The notes under the pieces are model-generated. The model did not search any database and was not told the DNA's origin. It worked only from the letters and a program-made list of their open reading frames with translations. 15,663 nucleotides of DNA from Scatosoma sp045537295 (GTDB lineage Bacteria; Bacillota; Clostridia; Christensenellales; Borkfalkiaceae). The stretch is taken from positions 1 through 15,663 of the forward strand of contig JAZSPG010000019.1 of the NCBI GenBank assembly GCA_045537295.1, read 5' to 3'. Positions 13,781 through 15,663 of this stretch are shown piece after piece. How positions within the stretch are numbered: the stretch's first letter is position 1; each line of letters opens with the position of its first letter. Both the position numbers and the translations under genes were made by a program.

Positions 13781-13990
13781 GTCAGGCGGGGAAACCCAAT
13801 CGACACCCCGGGCGGTCTGCCCGGGCAGACCGTCCGGCATGGGTTCGGCCCATGCGTCACAAATGCAATGCGGCGTGTCCCGGCATGACGATAGCCCGGG
13901 CGTTTGAACCTGTGTCAGCGACAAAGAGTAACAGGGCCTTCTTTACCGGTGTAAAGACTGAGTTCAAACCGGAATACTAAATTTGGGGGT
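13781..13990 (+). ncRNA. strongly structured leader RNA, function unknown
   Basis: Three helices are visible. The palindrome copy extends to 20 bp (13813-13832). GCATGGG (13837-13843) pairs with CCCATGC (13849-13855). A long composite stem uses a continuous 3' strand 13951-13969 that pairs with TCTTTAC (13940-13946, tetraloop CGGT), TCAG (13915-13918) and GTTTGAAC (13902-13909), leaving a 21-nt and a 5-nt bulge. No known riboswitch is recognised. A regulatory leader or a packaging-RNA-like molecule are both possible; boundaries are approximate. Confidence 0.4.
13815..13830. repeat. dispersed palindrome copy 22
   Basis: Perfect core, 20-bp dyad at 13813-13832, in the structured leader. Confidence 0.95.
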
Positions 13991-14149
13991 ATGTCTATGG
14001 AATGGATTGTACACTATACGAAACTTTACATCCCGTATTGCCGCGCGTTTGAGGACTACGCCGACGCCAAAACTTTCGCGAATGAACTCCGCGAAATTGC
14101 GGGCTACGAAGACATTTACATCGATAATGACCCGTATCCGTTCGCGTGA
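13991..14149 (+). CDS. small hypothetical protein, 52 aa
   Basis: An acidic 52-aa protein (MSMEWIVHYTKLYIPYCRAF start, ending PYPFA) rich in Tyr, Asp and Ala. GGGGGT lies directly before ATG 13991; ATG 13997 is an alternative start with better spacing to that purine run. GC-rich third positions match the following gene, supporting real coding. It is the first gene downstream of the structured leader. No motif is recognised. Confidence 0.55.
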   Translation: MSMEWIVHYTKLYIPYCRAFEDYADAKTFANELREIAGYEDIYIDNDPYPFA

Positions 14150-14194
14150 ACAAACCTAACCACGTCCACCTACTGAAAAGGAAGGAGTATTACA

Positions 14195-15067
14195 ATGGCC
14201 ACGAAAAAGACTGAAAAAGACAGCCTCTCTCCCTATGCCGCCTTCTGGAAAGCCGCCGGAATCGACATGCCGTCCGGGCATAAAGCCGCCGAAATTGCGC
14301 GTAAGGCACTCAAAGATAACGGCGCGGCGTATGTCCCCATGGGGGAAAGCGCCGACGAACTCGTGATAGCCGCGAATGTCATTTCCGAATCGTTCGCGAC
14401 GGAAGCCGCCGCGAAGAAAAACAGTGCCATTATTATGGCATGGATTGACAAGACGGAAGCCTATAAGCGCGCTTTGTCGGCGAATGGCAAGCCGTATACG
14501 TCTACCCTGTCATTTGCCCGTGATATCTTCCCGGGTATGGAAAAATCCACAGTAGCGAATCTTGTAGGCGCGGGGCGTTACGTGTATACCCCGGCTATCG
14601 AAGGGGCCTACGACGCCGACACAAACAAGGCGCTTATGGGAATCAGTCCTAGCGCCGCGGTTCGTCTCAAAGGGGCTATGGGGGATAAATCGACGGAAGA
14701 CGAACGGAAAACCGCCGTCAATGCCGTCATGAACGTAATTCGCGAAAAGGGCGTGTTATCCAAAAAGGACGCCGACGAAATTGCGAAAAACGCGAAAAAC
14801 CCCTCTCGTGAAACCGCGCGAGGGAAAACCGACACGACCCGGAAACAAAGCCGGAAGGAAATACGCGACCATTACAACGCGCAATTCCGGCGCATTCTCC
14901 CGGCGTCCAATGTCATTATCAATGACCGGGGCTTGACCGTGACCGTAGGAAAGGAATATATCAACGTCCTCAAAACCATGCTTAGCGTGGCGGAGGTTTC
15001 CGAAAATCAGGACGTTCGCGTAGCGCTTTTGGGGGCGCTTAAAGAGGCCTTGTTTGGCAAGGGCTAA
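14195..15067 (+). CDS. hypothetical protein, possible helix-turn-helix DNA-binding regulator
   Basis: A 290-aa, Ala/Lys-rich, largely helical protein with AAGGAAGGAGT before ATG 14195. Residues about 105-131 (SFARDIFPGMEKSTVANLVGA) have the spacing of a helix-turn-helix with recognition helix STVANLVGAGRY, followed by SPSAAVRLKGA, a pattern seen in some phage and plasmid DNA-binding proteins. About 205-238 is a basic segment (ARGKTDTTRKQSRKEIRDHY) that may bind nucleic acid. No palindrome lies inside, but a decayed copy follows the stop by 3 bp (15071-15086). A candidate binder of the nearby iteron-like repeats or of the dispersed palindrome; this is inference. Codons are GC-rich and C-ending compared with the fibre genes. 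Confidence 0.7.
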   Translation: MATKKTEKDSLSPYAAFWKAAGIDMPSGHKAAEIARKALKDNGAAYVPMGESADELVIAANVISESFATEAAAKKNSAIIMAWIDKTEAYKRALSANGKPYTSTLSFARDIFPGMEKSTVANLVGAGRYVYTPAIEGAYDADTNKALMGISPSAAVRLKGAMGDKSTEDERKTAVNAVMNVIREKGVLSKKDADEIAKNAKNPSRETARGKTDTTRKQSRKEIRDHYNAQFRRILPASNVIINDRGLTVTVGKEYINVLKTMLSVAEVSENQDVRVALLGALKEALFGKG

Positions 15068-15070
15068 TAA

Positions 15071-15086
15071 GTCTGCCCGGGCAGAA
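15071..15086. repeat. dispersed palindrome copy 23, one mismatch
   Basis: The last base is A instead of C. It lies 3 bp after the stop of the 290-aa gene. Confidence 0.9.
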
Positions 15087-15106
15087 CGTACCTAGAAGGC
15101 CATAGA

Positions 15107-15178
15107 AAGCCCTGTACGCGACGCTAAGCCGCGACGGGTACTTATAGCCGCGACAAAGAAACGGCGCGTATAGGGCTT
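15107..15178 (+). promoter_or_regulatory. inverted repeat with internal direct repeats
   Basis: AAGCCCTGTACGCG (15107-15120) pairs with CGCGTATAGGGCTT (15165-15178) at 13 of 14 positions. The loop holds AGCCGCGAC twice (15127-15135 and 15146-15154), and a third copy occurs at 15209-15217 inside the start of the next gene. A structured intergenic or operator region for the 62-aa gene; role unknown. Confidence 0.45.
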
Positions 15179-15202
15179 GTAAACGCGAAATGGAGGATAC
15201 CA

Positions 15203-15391
15203 ATGGAAAGCCGCGACAAAACCGAGGCTTATTACAACGACCGCGAAGTAAAAGAAACTCTTAGCGGAATTTATCTTGACGCGAAAGCCGCCCTTGACGA
15301 ATTCAACAAAATCGTGCGGAAATGGAATGAAACGCATGAACAGAAAATTCATGAACAGCTGATTGTTCCGCGCACTCAAACCACAATGTGA
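15203..15391 (+). CDS. small hypothetical helical protein, 62 aa
   Basis: A charged 62-aa protein (MESRDKTEAYYNDREVKETL start) predicted mostly helical, with YLDAKAALDEFNKIVRKW forming an amphipathic helix. TGGAGG precedes ATG 15203 with good spacing. Last gene before the hairpin at 15400-15450. No motif recognised; size and position fit a small regulatory or dimerising protein. Confidence 0.65.
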   Translation: MESRDKTEAYYNDREVKETLSGIYLDAKAALDEFNKIVRKWNETHEQKIHEQLIVPRTQTTM

Positions 15392-15399
15392 TACGGTAG

Positions 15400-15450
15400 T
15401 AAGACAACAACCCACGTAACCGGCTTTTGGTTACGTGGGTTGTTGTCTTA
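15400..15450 (+). terminator. 22-bp perfect hairpin after the right-hand genes
   Basis: Arms 15400-15421 and 15429-15450 are perfectly complementary over 22 bp with a 7-nt loop (GGCTTTT). The 3' arm ends TTGTTGTCTTA, only partly T-rich, so it is a likely terminator or 3'-end stabiliser rather than a textbook one. Confidence 0.6.
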
Positions 15451-15457
15451 TGTGTCA

Positions 15458-15570
15458 CTTTAGCAATTTAGCGTAATAAAGTCTGACATAGGAGTTTAGT
15501 AGAGTAAAGCATTAAAGGGATAAAGTCTGACATAGGGCTTTAGCGGAGTAAAGCGGTAAAGTCTGACATA
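15458..15570 (+). repeat. iteron-like direct repeats
   Basis: TAAAGTCTGACATA occurs exactly at 15477-15490, 15521-15534 and 15557-15570, spaced 44 and 36 bp. Each is preceded by a TTTAG(C/T)-containing segment (15458, 15494, 15538). The spacing and AT-rich context resemble an origin or a cooperative regulator-binding array. No gene lies from 15392 to the window end at 15663; hairpin, iterons and palindromes fill that stretch. Confidence 0.7.
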
Positions 15571-15615
15571 CGACGACGGACAGTCTGCCCGGGCAGACCA
15601 TGTCGTATGTCAGAC
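15561..15615. repeat. nested inverted repeat enclosing a palindrome copy
   Basis: GTCTGACATACGAC (15561-15574) and its exact reverse complement (15602-15615) flank a perfect 16-bp palindrome at 15583-15598. The left arm is also the last iteron, so direct repeat and palindrome families meet here. A T-rich run follows at 15621-15627. Confidence 0.85.
15583..15598. repeat. dispersed palindrome copy 24
   Basis: Perfect copy at the centre of the nested inverted repeat 15561-15615. Confidence 0.95.
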
Positions 15616-15631
15616 AAAAGGTTTTTTCTGA

Positions 15632-15647
15632 GTTAGTCATGACTAAC
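15632..15647. repeat. second 16-bp perfect palindrome
   Basis: GTTAGTCATGACTAAC, a perfect 16-bp dyad near the right window end, unrelated in sequence to the dispersed element. Operator or terminal structure, unknown. Confidence 0.6.
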
Positions 15648-15663
15648 CGGAAATTTTGTAGGA

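Noticed and set aside
13671..13980. Short plus-strand frames of 75-78 codons over the control region
   Set aside because: They begin upstream of or overlap the promoter, lack ribosome sites and run through structured RNA elements.
42..15598. CRISPR array interpretation of the repeats
   Set aside because: Copies are irregularly spaced from 15 bp to over 1.2 kb, lie inside genes, and there are no spacers of constant length or cas genes.
42..15598. Insertion sequence or transposon ends
   Set aside because: No transposase is present, no consistent pairs enclose a mobile unit, and no target duplications were visible.
1..15663. tRNA genes
   Set aside because: No cloverleaf with a TTCGA-type T arm was found by eye on either strand.

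Overview
This window is the near-complete gene set of a small phi29-like phage (protein-primed, terminal-protein podovirus type), probably infecting a low-to-mid GC Gram-positive host. The assignment rests on a family B DNA polymerase with the protein-primed motif set, a terminal-protein-sized gene directly upstream of it, a gp16-like encapsidation ATPase, gp8-like capsid, gp10-like upper collar, gp11-like lower collar and gp9-like tail knob genes. Strong AGGAGG-type ribosome binding sites and TTGACA/TATAAT-type promoters fit a Bacillota (Firmicutes) host. I cannot name the species.

Layout. (1) 1-222: leader with a sigma-A-type promoter (85-113). (2) 223-6963, plus strand: upper collar, lower collar, major capsid, an 85-aa unknown, a 238-aa head-fibre-like protein and a 730-aa tail protein. 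(3) 6965-6997: bidirectional terminator between convergent operons. (4) 6999-13406, minus strand, apparently one operon read from a promoter at 13497-13525: zinc-ribbon protein, two-helix membrane protein, probable SSB, terminal protein, DNA polymerase, two small unknowns, a MazG-like NTP pyrophosphohydrolase and the packaging ATPase. (5) 13515-13990: divergent control region with a 40-bp alternating purine-pyrimidine tract, operator-like palindromes, a second divergent promoter (13746-13774) and a strongly folded leader. (6) 13991-15391, plus strand: three unknown genes (52, 290 and 62 aa), ended by a 22-bp hairpin. (7) 15451-15663: iteron-like direct repeats and nested palindromes. No holin or endolysin is recognisable, and the window ends are not inverted repeats of each other, so the true genome ends may lie outside, or the contig may be opened at an arbitrary point.

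The outstanding feature is a 16-bp perfect palindrome, GTCTGCCCGGGCAGAC (18-bp form RGTCTGCCCGGGCAGACY). I count 22 perfect and 2 slightly decayed copies over 15.6 kb. Many sit exactly between a stop codon and the next Shine-Dalgarno sequence. Others lie inside genes, where they encode in-frame SLPGQT/GLPGQT or SARAD peptides, even in the DNA polymerase, portal and tail proteins. One decayed copy forms the stem of the central terminator. Another is nested inside a larger inverted repeat that shares its GTCTG half-site with three iteron-like repeats. This looks like a genome-wide dispersed palindromic element (selfish, regulatory or DNA-organising) whose function I cannot derive from sequence alone.
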